From the NCBI RefSeq assembly GCF_018736145.1, contig NZ_CP059997.1:5641501-5705500 (forward strand): a stretch of DNA of 64,000 bases. The letters run 5' to 3'. Positions 40,284 to 52,074 of the stretch are shown here, one piece after another. Position 1 is the stretch's first letter. Every line of letters begins with the position of its first letter. The stretch is from Amycolatopsis sp. CA-230715. GTDB taxonomy: Bacteria > Actinomycetota > Actinomycetes > Mycobacteriales > Pseudonocardiaceae. Both the position numbers and the translations under genes were made by a program. The notes under the pieces were generated by a model, which worked only from the letters and a program-made list of their open reading frames with translations, did not search any database and was not told where the DNA came from.

Positions 40284-40952
40284 GTGGCGGCCAGACGTCG
40301 GGCTAAGCGTGAAGCGGCCACCGGTGTGCGTCCAGCCGCACCGGTGGCCCGCGTCCGCATGACCGGGACCGAACGCAGGCAGCAGCTCGTCACGGTGGCG
40401 AGGGAACTGTTCGCGGAAAAGGGTTTCGACGGCACCTCGATCGAGGAGATCGCGCATCGCGCGAACGTGTCGAAACCCGTGGTGTACGAGCACTTCGGGG
40501 GCAAGGAAGGGATCTACGCGGTCGTCGTCGACCGGGAGACCCAGCTGCTGCTCGACCGGATGGTGTCCACTTTGCACGGTGGGCACCCGCGCGTGATGCT
40601 GGAGCAGGCCGCGGTGGCGCTGCTCAGCTACGTCGAGGATTCCCACGACGGGTTCCGGATCCTGGTGCGCGATTCACCGGTGGCGAGTTCGACGGGCACC
40701 TTTTCGACCCTGCTCAACGACATCGCGAGCCAGGTCGAGCACATCCTCGCCCAGCAGTTCGCGGCGCGCGGCTACGACGAGAAGCTCGCCGCGCTGTACG
40801 CGCAGGCACTGGTCGGGATGGTCGCGCTGACCGGGCAGTGGTGGCTCGACGCGCGCAAGCCGAAGCGCGACGAGGTGGCCGCGCACCTGGTGAACCTCGC
40901 CTGGAACGGGCTTTCGCACCTGGAGCACAAGCCGCGCCGCCGCCTGGACTGA
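40284..40952 (+). CDS. TetR-family regulator (Rv1019-type position)
   Basis: 222 residues from GTG 40284. HTH ELFAEKGFDGTSIEEIAHRA and VSKPVVYEHFGGKEGIYAVV. Basic N-terminal extension ARRRAKREAATG. Starts 26 nt after the desaturase stop on the same strand, so it may be co-transcribed and act on it. In mycobacteria a TetR gene lies just before mfd in the same block. Confidence 0.85.
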   Translation: MAARRRAKREAATGVRPAAPVARVRMTGTERRQQLVTVARELFAEKGFDGTSIEEIAHRANVSKPVVYEHFGGKEGIYAVVVDRETQLLLDRMVSTLHGGHPRVMLEQAAVALLSYVEDSHDGFRILVRDSPVASSTGTFSTLLNDIASQVEHILAQQFAARGYDEKLAALYAQALVGMVALTGQWWLDARKPKRDEVAAHLVNLAWNGLSHLEHKPRRRLD

Positions 40953-41024
40953 GCCCGGCCAGCGGGACATTTTCCGTGTTTTCCGGTGTGATCGTTTATT
41001 TTCGATGCGGCGAAAGGGGAATTC

Positions 41025-41753
41025 ATGGCGCAGCGCGAAGTGGTCGTCACCGGCGGCGGGACCGGGATCGGGTACGCGGTGGCGGAACGGTTCGTGAAGG
41101 CGGGCGACCGCGTCACCATCACGGGGCGGCGGGAGCAGGTGCTCACCGAGGCCGCGACCCTGCTCGGCGCGGTGCCCGTGGCGTTCGACGCGACGGACCC
41201 GGCCGCCGTGGAGAACGCGCTCGGCGCCCTGCCGGAACGGGTCGACGTGTTGGTCAACAACGCGGGCGGCAACACCGACCGGATCCGCCAGGCCCCGGCC
41301 GAAGGCGATCTCGCGGGCCTCGCCGACGCGTGGCGCGCGAACCTCGAACTGAACGTCTACCCGCCGGTGCTGGTCACCGCGGCGCTCAAGCCGCGGTTCG
41401 CGGAGAACGCGCGCATCGTCACGATCGGCTCGATCGCGGCGAAGGCGGGCTCCGGTTCGTACGGGGCCTCGAAGGCCGCGCTCGAAGCGTGGAACGTCGA
41501 CACCGCGCGCGCTCTCGGCGAGCGCGGCATCAGCTCGAACATCGTGGCGCCCGGCGTCATCAAGGACACGGAGTTCTTCCACGGCACGGTGACCGAGGAA
41601 TGGATCCAGTCGCGGGTCGGCGCCGCGTTCAACAAGCGCGCGGGCACCCCGGAGGAGGTGGCTGGCCTGGTGTTCTTCCTCGGTTCGCCCGAAGCCGGGC
41701 ACATCACCGGCCAGGTACTCCACCTCAACGGCGGCGCGCACACCGCGAACTGA
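41025..41753 (+). CDS. SDR-family oxidoreductase
   Basis: 242 residues. VVVTGGGTGIGYAVAERF (NAD(P) motif Gly-x3-Gly-x-Gly), LVNNAGGNTD, catalytic Ser in TIGSIAAKAGSG and YGASKAALEAW with Tyr-x3-Lys. Classical short-chain dehydrogenase. C-terminal ITGQVLHLNGGAHTAN. Substrate unknown. Followed by repeat cluster E. Confidence 0.9.
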   Translation: MAQREVVVTGGGTGIGYAVAERFVKAGDRVTITGRREQVLTEAATLLGAVPVAFDATDPAAVENALGALPERVDVLVNNAGGNTDRIRQAPAEGDLAGLADAWRANLELNVYPPVLVTAALKPRFAENARIVTIGSIAAKAGSGSYGASKAALEAWNVDTARALGERGISSNIVAPGVIKDTEFFHGTVTEEWIQSRVGAAFNKRAGTPEEVAGLVFFLGSPEAGHITGQVLHLNGGAHTAN

Positions 41754-41819
41754 GCTTGCTTGCTCGGTATGCAGTGATGGCCACCCGCGCGGAAATCCCG
41801 CGCCCAGAAGAAATCCGTT

Positions 41820-42190
41820 GAGGTCCCGCGGAAATAGCGTTCGCGGACCTGAACGCCCCGAAGATCACCGTGATGTCGGGTGCGCGGCGGGACGGCCGGT
41901 GACGGGCGTCCTCCATCGATCCCCGAAGGCCACCTTCGGGGACCCTAGCGCCACTTTCTCGGCCCTCGCTCACGTGCGGGCAGCGCCCGTGCATGCCCCG
42001 AAGGTGGCCTTAGGGGCGCTCAACGCCACAAATCCACCCCTCGCATGCTCGACCACCCGCTTTCCAGTGCCCCAAAAGTGACGTTCGGGGCACTGGATTC
42101 CCTGAACGTCACTTTCGGCGCGATGCCGTGATAGCCACTTTGACGGCATCGCGCGCCGTCAAAGTGGCTATCACGGGGAGTCCCCCGGAG
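41820..42190. repeat. Intergenic palindromic repeat cluster E
   Basis: Between convergent genes. Perfect unit 41921-41941 (CCCCGAAGG, CCA, CCTTCGGGG), followed by ACCCTAGCGCCACTTTCTC, the reverse complement of the GAAAGTGGCGCTAG module. Further units at 41996-42016 (one mismatch, CCTTAGGGG) and about 42070-42120 (variant arms CCAAAAGTG/CGTTCGGGG and similar). The cluster ends in the long hairpin 42126-42176. No gene is seen. Confidence 0.85.
42126..42176. terminator. Perfect 22-bp hairpin at end of cluster E
   Basis: Arms 42126-42147 and 42155-42176 are perfectly complementary, with loop ATCGCGC. The arm carries the family core AGCCACTTTGACGGC. Located 16 bp after the sugar dehydrogenase gene, so it can act as its terminator. 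Confidence 0.8.
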
Positions 42191-42192
42191 GC

Positions 42193-43374
42193 TCAGGCCG
42201 GGGTCACGCGGAGGAGTTTGTCGCCCGTGCCGTTGGACGTGGTGACGTACAGGGCGCCGTCGGGGCCGCTGCGCGCGGCGCGGAGGCGGCCGTAGGCGCT
42301 GAGCTCCGGCGGCACCGTCACCTCGGTGACCTTCTGCCCGGCGGCGTCGAGCGAGAACAGCAGCATCTTCTGCCCCTTGAGCGCGACGACCGCGAGCCTG
42401 CCCTCCAGCGCGCCCCAGATCTTGCCGGTGAGGAAGGCCGCGCCGGAGATCGCCTCGGTCATCTTCCCGGTCGTCCACAGTGGACGGATGGCGTCCGGGA
42501 AGCGGGTCGTGTCGGTCATCGGGACGCTTTCGTCGTAGCCGTCGGGAGTGGTGCCGCCCCTCGACGGGTCCCAGCCGTAGTTGCCGCCCGCGACCGACGG
42601 GTTCAGCTCGTCGTCGACGTCGGGGCCGTGCTCGGTGGTGAACACCTGCCCGGTGCCCGGCCGCAGCGCGACGCCCTGGGTGTTCCGGTGGCCGTAGCTG
42701 TAGATCCGCTGCTCGTTCGGGTTCGTCGAGGAGATGAACGGGTTGTCCGGCAACGGTTTCCCGGTGTTGACGTCGATGCGCAGGATCTTGCCGCCGAGGC
42801 TGTGCCGGTCCTGCGCGATGGTCGCGCGCGCGGTGTCGCCGGTGCCGACGAGCAGCGCGCCGTCCGCGGCGATCGTGGGGCGGCAGCCGCCGTGGCGCCC
42901 GCCCGGGTTGACCGGCAGCCCGGTGAGCAGGTCGCCGACCTTGGTGGCGGTGCGCTCGTCCTCGCTGAGCTTCCAGGTCACCAGCCGGATGTCGACCGCC
43001 TTCGTGCCCTCCTTGTGGGCCTGGCAGGTGATGAACTGGCGGCTCTTCTCGAAATCGGGCTTGACGACGAGCCCCATGAGCCCGCTTTCACCGCGGACGA
43101 ACACGTCGGAGAAATCGGCAGCGGGCTGGGTGACGGTCGTGCCCGAGATGAGCGCGAGCTTGCCGGGGCGCTGGGTCACCAGCAGCTTCCCGCCCGGCAG
43201 GAACCCGACGTCCCAGCCGTGCGCGAGCGTGTTCGTGACCTCGGTGACGGCGAGCTTCGCCGCCTGCGGTGTACGCGGTACCGGGTTCTCCGGCAGCTGG
43301 CTGGCGCACGCGGTGGCGGCGAGGGTGGTGACGGCGGTGGCGAGGCAGATCGCGATCCGGCGCATGGTACCCAT
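42193..43374 (-). CDS. PQQ-dependent sugar dehydrogenase family lipoprotein
   Basis: 393 residues. Signal sequence MRRIAICLATAVTTLAATAC with a lipobox-like TAC. Beta-propeller with motifs of the soluble glucose dehydrogenase/YliI family: LAHGWDVGFLPGGKLLVTQR, GLMGLVVKPDF, NPGGRHGGCR, YSYGHRNTQGVALRPGTGQV and EHGPDVDDELN. PQQ-dependent aldose oxidation at the cell surface is expected; whether the strain makes PQQ is not visible. ATG 43365 is an alternative start. Confidence 0.9.
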   Translation of the reverse strand: MGTMRRIAICLATAVTTLAATACASQLPENPVPRTPQAAKLAVTEVTNTLAHGWDVGFLPGGKLLVTQRPGKLALISGTTVTQPAADFSDVFVRGESGLMGLVVKPDFEKSRQFITCQAHKEGTKAVDIRLVTWKLSEDERTATKVGDLLTGLPVNPGGRHGGCRPTIAADGALLVGTGDTARATIAQDRHSLGGKILRIDVNTGKPLPDNPFISSTNPNEQRIYSYGHRNTQGVALRPGTGQVFTTEHGPDVDDELNPSVAGGNYGWDPSRGGTTPDGYDESVPMTDTTRFPDAIRPLWTTGKMTEAISGAAFLTGKIWGALEGRLAVVALKGQKMLLFSLDAAGQKVTEVTVPPELSAYGRLRAARSGPDGALYVTTSNGTGDKLLRVTPA

Positions 43375-43439
43375 TGTCCGGTTCGCGGCGTTGTTTGAAC
43401 ACCCGACTTAGGTGTCCTGAGCGCGCCAATCGCGGTACT

Positions 43440-43530
43440 TACCGTCCCCGAAGGCCACAGTGATGGCGGGGCCGCGAGGTCGGTGACGGGGCTCCGTTCG
43501 GTTCCTGAAGGCCACCCTCGGGGACTTGAG
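43440..43530. repeat. Degenerate repeat units F in a divergent gap
   Basis: CCCCGAAGGCCACAGTGATGG at about 43446 (right arm lost) and TCCTGAAGGCCACCCTCGGGGA at about 43502 (mutated arms), followed by CTTGAGCGCCACGATTTC. Lies between divergent genes, where a terminator would not be expected. Confidence 0.6.
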
Positions 43531-43620
43531 CGCCACGATTTCAGCCCGCACCGCAGCCGTCCGGGAAGGTCCGCCAAGCTCGCGCGAGAACTGTCGGACC
43601 GGCCACGTACCCTGGGTCAA

Positions 43621-47193
<3,573 letters not shown>

Positions 47194-47219
47194 CCGCGCA
47201 CTTCCCCCGGCCGCGGGGC

Positions 47220-47300
47220 GGATCTCTCTGCCCCGAAGGCCACCCTGACGGCGCTGAGCGCCCCAAATTCGGCCCTCGTAACGACATTCTCGGCCGCGGG
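47220..47300. repeat. Degenerate repeat units G
   Basis: CCCCGAAGGCCACCCTGACGG at about 47231, GCGCTGAGCGCCCCAAATTC and CGGCCCTCGTAACG resemble cluster D and A elements. Located between convergent genes. Stem pairing is largely lost. Confidence 0.55.
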
Positions 47301-47320
47301 CACCACGGGCGAAGCCGGAC

Positions 47321-47770
47321 TCACCCCGCCCCGGGCCCCGGCAGCAGGTCGATGTCGCTCGCGTGCATCGGTTCCCCGCAGTGCGCGCACCGGAGTTCCG
47401 CCCGGCTGATCTCGCCGCACGCCCGATGGCGGTACAGCACGGGCGGGCCCGCTTCGCCCGCGAGCCATTTGTCGCCCCACCCCACCATGACGATGAGCAG
47501 GTCGACGAGTTCGGCGCCTTTCGCGGTCAGCACGTACTCGTACCGCGGCCGCTGGTCGTACGGCTGGCGTTCGAGCACGCCGTGGGCCACGAGGTGGTTC
47601 AGCCGCTCGGTCAGGACCTTGCGCGAGATGCCGAGATCCGCCTGGATCTGCTCGAACCGGGTCGCGCCCGCCCACACGTCGCGCAGGATCAGCGGCGACC
47701 ACGGTTCTCCGATGACGTCGAGCGTGCGCGCGATCGAGCACGCCATCCCGCCGAAGTTCGTGCGCTGCAT
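47321..47770 (-). CDS. HxlR-family regulator with C-terminal zinc-ribbon-like pair
   Basis: 149 residues. MACSIARTLDVIGEPWSPLI with the conserved Cys, winged helix DLGISRKVLTERLNHLVAHG and RPRYEYVLTAKG. The C-terminus adds CGEISRAELRCAHCGEP, a Cys set suggestive of a metal site. Divergent from a RibD-like reductase gene, with a palindrome between. Likely autorepressor and regulator of that gene. Confidence 0.87.
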   Translation of the reverse strand: MQRTNFGGMACSIARTLDVIGEPWSPLILRDVWAGATRFEQIQADLGISRKVLTERLNHLVAHGVLERQPYDQRPRYEYVLTAKGAELVDLLIVMVGWGDKWLAGEAGPPVLYRHRACGEISRAELRCAHCGEPMHASDIDLLPGPGAG

Positions 47771-47791
47771 GCGACCAGTTTAGCAATCAGG

Positions 47792-47806
47792 GTTCCCTCA
47801 GGGAAC
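47792..47806. promoter_or_regulatory. HxlR operator candidate
   Basis: GTTCCC-TCA-GGGAAC, a perfect 6-bp inverted repeat midway between the HxlR gene and the RibD-like gene. GGGAAC recurs before the downstream ATG. Confidence 0.6.
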
Positions 47807-47853
47807 TTCAAATGTTACGGTCTCTTCAAGGAACTGACGAAGGGAACGAAGAC

Positions 47854-48447
47854 ATGAGCAAGGTCATCAGCGCGCACTCGGTGTCGGTCGACGGGTACAT
47901 CACCGGTCGCGAGCCCGGGCCCGGCAACGGGCTCGGCGACGGCGGAATGCTCTTCGACTGGTACTTCGACGGCGACACGCCCAGCCGGGAATTCGGCGGG
48001 TTCAAGCTGAGCGAGCCCAGCGCCCGCGTTTTCGACGCCGCCGCCGGGCGGGTCGGCGCGGTCGTGGCGGGCCGCAACACCTACGAGGACTCCGAGCGCT
48101 TCGGTGGCGGAAGCCCGCACCCGAACGCCGAGCTGGTCCTCGTCAGCAGCCGCCCCGCGCCGGAGATCACCGAGCGGCAAACCCTTGTCACCACGGGAAT
48201 CGAGGACGCGATCGCGGCGGCCCGCGAGATCGCGGGCGGCAAGGACGTCGGCCTGATGGGCGGTGGTGTCACGGCCGCGGCGTTGACCGCCGGGCTCGTC
48301 GACGAGGTGATCCTCCACCAGCGGCCGATCCTGCTCGGCGGCGGCAGGCCGTTCTTCCCGTCACTGCCCGAGCACGTCCACTTGCGACTCATCGAAGCCG
48401 TCCCCGCACCCGGAGTCACGCATCTCCACTACGCCGTCAGCCGCTGA
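47854..48447 (+). CDS. RibD C-terminal/dihydrofolate reductase-like protein
   Basis: 197 residues from ATG 47854 with GAAGGGAAC upstream. SVDGYITGREPGPGNG at the N-terminus, VVAGRNTYEDSERFGG, and VGLMGGGVTAAALTAGLVDEV at about 130-150 mark the RibD_C fold (YyaP/YwjB-like). Such proteins are NADPH-dependent reductases of unknown substrate. Paired with a divergent HxlR gene, a common arrangement. Its 3' end overlaps the TetR remnant by 11 bp. Confidence 0.87.
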   Translation: MSKVISAHSVSVDGYITGREPGPGNGLGDGGMLFDWYFDGDTPSREFGGFKLSEPSARVFDAAAGRVGAVVAGRNTYEDSERFGGGSPHPNAELVLVSSRPAPEITERQTLVTTGIEDAIAAAREIAGGKDVGLMGGGVTAAALTAGLVDEVILHQRPILLGGGRPFFPSLPEHVHLRLIEAVPAPGVTHLHYAVSR

Positions 48448-48750
48448 CGAGGCCGTCGAAAACGATGGCGAGCATCCTGCCTCGTGCTTCCGCATCGAGG
48501 TTCGTGGCGGCGCGCGATGCGGCAACCAGCAAGGCGTAGACCTCGGGCAGTTCGGCATCGTCCCGGACAGCGCCCGCCAACTGGGCGCGCCGCAACAGGG
48601 CGGCGAAAGAACGGCTTCCACCAGTGCCGCCTTGGTGGGGAAGTGGCGGAAAACGGTGGCGATGCCGACTTCGGCACCACGGGCCACTTCTTCCGTCGAC
48701 GCGGACTTGCCGCCCGTGCCGAAGACCTCGGGGGCGAATTGCCCGACCTG
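48437..48750 (-). pseudogene. Frameshifted, 5'-truncated TetR remnant
   Basis: One frame encodes the TetR DNA-binding part STEEVARGAEVGIATVFRHF PTKAALVEAVL. A second frame then continues RRAQLAGAVRDDAELPEVY through the helical C-terminal part, ending FDGLVSG at 48437. The switch is near 48612 (GTTCTTTCG). The first helix of the domain and a start codon are not found. Both parts together make a recognisable but broken TetR. Confidence 0.65.
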
Positions 48751-48823
48751 TACGCGGAACAGGCCGACGTGGTCCACCCGTTCGACCCCGCTGCGCCGCC
48801 CCGCGCCGCGCAGTCGCGAAGAA

Positions 48824-48955
48824 CTTCGCGAGCACTTCGAACCGACCGGTGCCGGACCCCGGCTGGACCGCCGGGCGGCCGGGATCTTCACCACCGCCGT
48901 GGATCGCGGTCAGCTCGACGCCCTCATCGCGGCCGTCAAGGCTTCGAAGGCCTGA
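48824..48955 (+). pseudogene. 3' fragment of an unidentified gene
   Basis: A plus-strand stretch of about 43 codons reads FEPTGAGPRLDRRAAGIFTT and continues to DALIAAVKASKA with protein-like composition; the upstream part of the frame is not protein-like. It faces the TetR remnant tail to head. Probably residue of a deleted gene; no family recognised. The rest of 48956-49185 is non-coding leader of the protease gene. Confidence 0.3.
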
Positions 48956-49185
48956 TCAGGCTGGTCATCCGCGCTTCGATGTCCGAAGTGGACTCAGTGC
49001 GGAAACCCTCCGCGTCGGAATGGCTACCGCGCGCATCGGTTGCGTCCGAAGCGGGATGATTGCCTGTCCAGTCCAATGTGGCCGCACTTTTGTCCCTCGT
49101 GGACACCGAAATCTTGTCCTGCCCCACGCGCGGTGGTCGGATAGTTTCCGACTCGACGGCGATGGATTGTGTGGAGGTTTTCGAG

Positions 49186-49974
49186 ATGATGCGGCGCACG
49201 AGCTCCAAGGTGGTGGCCGGGGCGGTCGCCGCCGCGGCCATCGGGATCGGCGTCGTCGCGGCGCAGCCCGCGGGCGCGGTCGCCAACGGCGTGGAGGTCA
49301 ACGACGGCATCTTCCCGTTCGCGGTCAAGTTCCTGATGACCGACATCCCGAAGCCGGACGGCAGCAAGTACGACAGCGCGTGCTCGGGCGCCCTCATCGA
49401 CCGGCAGTGGGTGATCACCGCGGGCCACTGCTTCCACGACGTCAACCGCAAACCGGTCAGCGGCCCCGTCCCGTACAAGACGAAGGCGATCATCGGCCGC
49501 GTCGACGACGCCGACACCGACAAGGGCCACGAGCGGTCCGTCGTCGAGGTCCACCAGTCGCCGAAGAACGACGTGTCGATCGCCAAGCTGGACCAGCCGG
49601 TCGACGACATCAAGCCGATCCCGCTGCGCGAGGAGGGCCCGCGCAAGGACGAAACCCTCGTGCTGGCGGGCTGGGGCCAGGAATCGCCCGACGCGACGGG
49701 GCCCGCCAAGCACCTCAGGCTCGGCATCGTCAAGGTGCACGACGTGCAGGACGTCGTCACGAACGTCACCGGCTACTGGCCGAAGCCGGACACCAGCGCG
49801 TGCCCGACCGACTCCGGCGCGCCCTACTTCGAGCAGCAACCGAACGACAGCAGGCTCGTTTCGCTCGAAAGCGGCGGCCCGACCTGCCCGCACACCGGGC
49901 CGGAGCGGACCTCGCGAGTGGACGTCATCGCCGACTGGATCCGCGAAAAGATCGCGGACGCGAAGACCAGGTGA
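49186..49974 (+). CDS. Secreted trypsin-like serine protease (S1 family)
   Basis: 262 residues. Signal peptide MMRRTSSKVVAGAVAAAAIG followed by AAQPAGAVA cleavage region. Catalytic His in VITAGHCFHD, Asp in NDVSIAKLD and Ser in CPTDSGAPYF (variant of GDSGGP). GGAGG lies 9 nt before the ATG. Six Cys include pairs around the His and Ser loops. Extracellular endopeptidase of unknown target. Confidence 0.88.
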   Translation: MMRRTSSKVVAGAVAAAAIGIGVVAAQPAGAVANGVEVNDGIFPFAVKFLMTDIPKPDGSKYDSACSGALIDRQWVITAGHCFHDVNRKPVSGPVPYKTKAIIGRVDDADTDKGHERSVVEVHQSPKNDVSIAKLDQPVDDIKPIPLREEGPRKDETLVLAGWGQESPDATGPAKHLRLGIVKVHDVQDVVTNVTGYWPKPDTSACPTDSGAPYFEQQPNDSRLVSLESGGPTCPHTGPERTSRVDVIADWIREKIADAKTR

Positions 49975-50004
49975 TCGTGGTGCGAATCGGTAACACCGGA
50001 ACGG

Positions 50005-50316
50005 TTATCCTTCGTTCTCGTGAATGCGGGTGAAATAGTTTTCGGGGTCCATGACCTCGCGGTGGATGAGCCGTGCGGTGGCGCACGGCCATTCGCGAAG
50101 GCAGAGGCGGCAGGTGCCCGTCCAGTTGGGTTCGTGCCGGTGCCACACGGCACGGATGACCTGCAGTAAGTCGGGAACGAGCTGACGAAGGGCCTCGTGG
50201 TCGTCCTCGGACCAGAAGTCCTTCAGCGCGAGGAACTCGGCCGTGTCGAGGTGTTCGTAGATCTGCGTCCGCAGTAGTTTGTAGGCTTCGGCGACGGTCG
50301 GGGAAAGCGTGGTCAT
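50005..50316 (-). CDS. Hypothetical protein linked to XRE/DUF397 locus
   Basis: 103 residues, GGAGG upstream. Mostly helical, with a C-terminal Cys pair in GTCRLCLREWPCATARL followed by MDPENYF. No recognised family. Divergent from an XRE-DUF5753 gene with a GTTACCT inverted repeat at its promoter. Such small proteins near XRE/DUF397 pairs are common in streptomycete-type genomes. Function unknown. Confidence 0.6.
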   Translation of the reverse strand: MTTLSPTVAEAYKLLRTQIYEHLDTAEFLALKDFWSEDDHEALRQLVPDLLQVIRAVWHRHEPNWTGTCRLCLREWPCATARLIHREVMDPENYFTRIHENEG

Positions 50317-50317
50317 G

Positions 50318-50340
50318 GTTACCTCCGCATTCTAGGTAAC
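50318..50340. promoter_or_regulatory. GTTACCT inverted repeat operator candidate
   Basis: GTTACCT (50318-50324) and AGGTAAC (50334-50340) with a 9-bp spacer, overlapping the leader of the 103-residue gene. A third GTTACCT lies at 50406-50412, 9 nt before the XRE start. The XRE protein is the obvious candidate binder. Confidence 0.5.
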
Positions 50341-50420
50341 TGGTTGTCCCCTGCGCACGCATGCCCCTTTTCGAGGGACAATTCCCCATTTCCGGTGTCG
50401 GCCGGGTTACCTTCGAGCAC

Positions 50421-51287
50421 ATGGATGATCGCGAGCCGACGATCCGCAGACGCGAACTCGGCGAGGGCCTGCGCGCCGCCATGCAGGGCGCGAACTTCAC
50501 CGGGAAGCAGCTGGCGCACAAGCTGAAGTGGTCGGAAGGCCGGGTCTCGCGCCTGCTGAACGGCAAACGCGGCGGCTCGGAGATGGACGTCATCGAGGTG
50601 CTGGCGGTCTGCGGCGCGACAGCGGAGGAGAAGACCCGCCTCCTGGCCTTGTGCCGGGAAGCGGACACCCCCGGCTGGCTCCAGAAACACGGCTCACGCC
50701 TACCGAAACAGCTTGTGACCTTGGTAGAGCACGAAAACCGGGCTGTGTCGATCTGGGACTTCCAGTCTGTCGTGATCCACGGCTTGCTCCAGACTGCCGA
50801 GTATGCACGCGCACTGACTGCCGAGACCGGCAATGTGCCACCTGATGAGATTGATGACCGAGTGTCGGCTCGGTTGGCGAGGCAGGCTCTCCTGAGTAGG
50901 CAGCCTCCTCTGCGCTTCGTGTTCTTCATACATGAGTTCGCGTTCAAGCTGCCGATCGGCGGAGCGATCACCATGTCAGAGCAGATGCACCACATCCTGC
51001 GCCTGTTGGTGCGGCCCAACATCTCTGTCCGGGTTGTCCCTGCGGCAATCGGCGGGCACCCCGGCATCGCAGGCCCGTTTCAGCTGATGGAGTTCCAGGA
51101 TTTCAAACCGGTGGTCTACCTGGACAGCGAGACTTCATGTCTGTTCCTTGAGGAACCCGTGGAGATATCAGCCTACCGGCGGATCTTGTCGGCCCTGGCC
51201 GACAAGGCTCTCGATGAGGGACAATCCAGAGAGTTCATCGCCAACCTAGCGATGAAGCTCTACCCGCCGGGAGAGGAAGATGTCTGA
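50421..51287 (+). CDS. XRE-family regulator with DUF5753
   Basis: 288 residues from ATG 50421. N-terminal XRE HTH (LGEGLRAAMQGANFTGKQLA, then WSEGRVSRLLNGKRG) and a ~180-residue DUF5753 domain with ESDT-like features: VIHGLLQTAEYARAL, RQALLSRQPPLRFVFFIHEF and VRVVPAAIGGHPGI. Such proteins regulate with small DUF397 partners (BldB/WhiJ type). No ribosome-binding site; TTACCT lies where a -10 would be, so a leaderless transcript is possible. Confidence 0.9.
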   Translation: MDDREPTIRRRELGEGLRAAMQGANFTGKQLAHKLKWSEGRVSRLLNGKRGGSEMDVIEVLAVCGATAEEKTRLLALCREADTPGWLQKHGSRLPKQLVTLVEHENRAVSIWDFQSVVIHGLLQTAEYARALTAETGNVPPDEIDDRVSARLARQALLSRQPPLRFVFFIHEFAFKLPIGGAITMSEQMHHILRLLVRPNISVRVVPAAIGGHPGIAGPFQLMEFQDFKPVVYLDSETSCLFLEEPVEISAYRRILSALADKALDEGQSREFIANLAMKLYPPGEEDV

Positions 51288-51510
51288 GACCAGCCTCATC
51301 GCGTGGCGCACCAGCAGTTACACCAGCAATGGCGGCAACTGCGTGGAGGTCGGCTGGCGCATCAGCAGCTACAGCACCACCAACGGCGATTGTGTCGAGG
51401 TCGGGCGAGACCGGCAGGCGATCCTGGTGCGGGACACCAAGGACCGGACCGGAGGCACCCTCGGCTTCCCCGCCGCGCAGTGGCGCTTGCTCCTGACCCA
51501 CCTCGGCTGA
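51280..51510 (+). CDS. DUF397 protein with duplicated N-terminal motif
   Basis: 76 residues overlapping the XRE gene by 8 bp. The usual DUF397 start (W-SSYS-NG-CVEV) occurs twice: WRTSSYTSNGGNCVEVG and WRISSYSTTNGDCVEVG, followed once by ILVRDTKDRTGGTL and AAQWRLLL. DUF397 proteins work with XRE/DUF5753 partners in development. The duplication of 20 residues is unusual. Confidence 0.85.
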   Translation: MSETSLIAWRTSSYTSNGGNCVEVGWRISSYSTTNGDCVEVGRDRQAILVRDTKDRTGGTLGFPAAQWRLLLTHLG

Positions 51511-51516
51511 TCCCGG

Positions 51517-52065
51517 GTGGGCTTCGACCTCTCGGCCTTGCCCGTCCGGCTCGACTCCGCTCCACTGCGCCGGATCCGCCAGGACCCGCGCGCGTGGGAG
51601 CTGGCCGACGAACAGATACCGCCCAGCGAACTTCCCCACGGCCTCGCGTCCGAGCGGATGCTCTTCCCCAACCGCTCGCACGACCACGCCGAGTACGTCC
51701 TTGACCCCGCTGGCCGCCACGCGATCGCTGAGTGGACCGAGCGGGAGCGGTCGCTGCCGTACCGGATCATCCAGGGTGATGAGCCCTTCGCCGAACACGC
51801 CCGCGGTGTCCAGGGCGTGCCGCTGCGGTGCTCCACCGCGCGATTCCTCGCCGAAGCCGCGGCCACGATCGACGCGCTCGACCTCGCCGCCGCGCGTGAG
51901 CGGTTCTCCGTCGCCGACATGGTGGACCTCTGCCTGTACAAGGTCGGTCCGAGCGAAGACGACGACGATGCCTTCGCCCGGATCACCGCGGATCTGCGGC
52001 GGCTCGCCGCCTACTACCGCGACATCGCCGGGCAGGGCCTGGACCTCGTCTTCATACTGGACTGA
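51517..52065 (+). CDS. DUF1877 (YfbM-like) family protein
   Basis: 182 residues from GTG 51517, 6 nt after the DUF397 stop. C-terminal half AATIDALDLAAARERFSVAD, then YKVGPSEDDDDAF and ITADLRRLAAYYRDIA with a final beta strand, follows the YfbM family. N-terminal half is less conserved. Function unknown. Probably co-transcribed with the XRE-DUF397 pair. Confidence 0.65.
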   Translation: MGFDLSALPVRLDSAPLRRIRQDPRAWELADEQIPPSELPHGLASERMLFPNRSHDHAEYVLDPAGRHAIAEWTERERSLPYRIIQGDEPFAEHARGVQGVPLRCSTARFLAEAAATIDALDLAAARERFSVADMVDLCLYKVGPSEDDDDAFARITADLRRLAAYYRDIAGQGLDLVFILD

Positions 52066-52074
52066 GCACCACGG

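Noticed and set aside
12447..42190. Repeat clusters as a CRISPR array
   Set aside because: Units are palindromic, irregularly spaced, scattered between genes and lack uniform unique spacers or cas genes.
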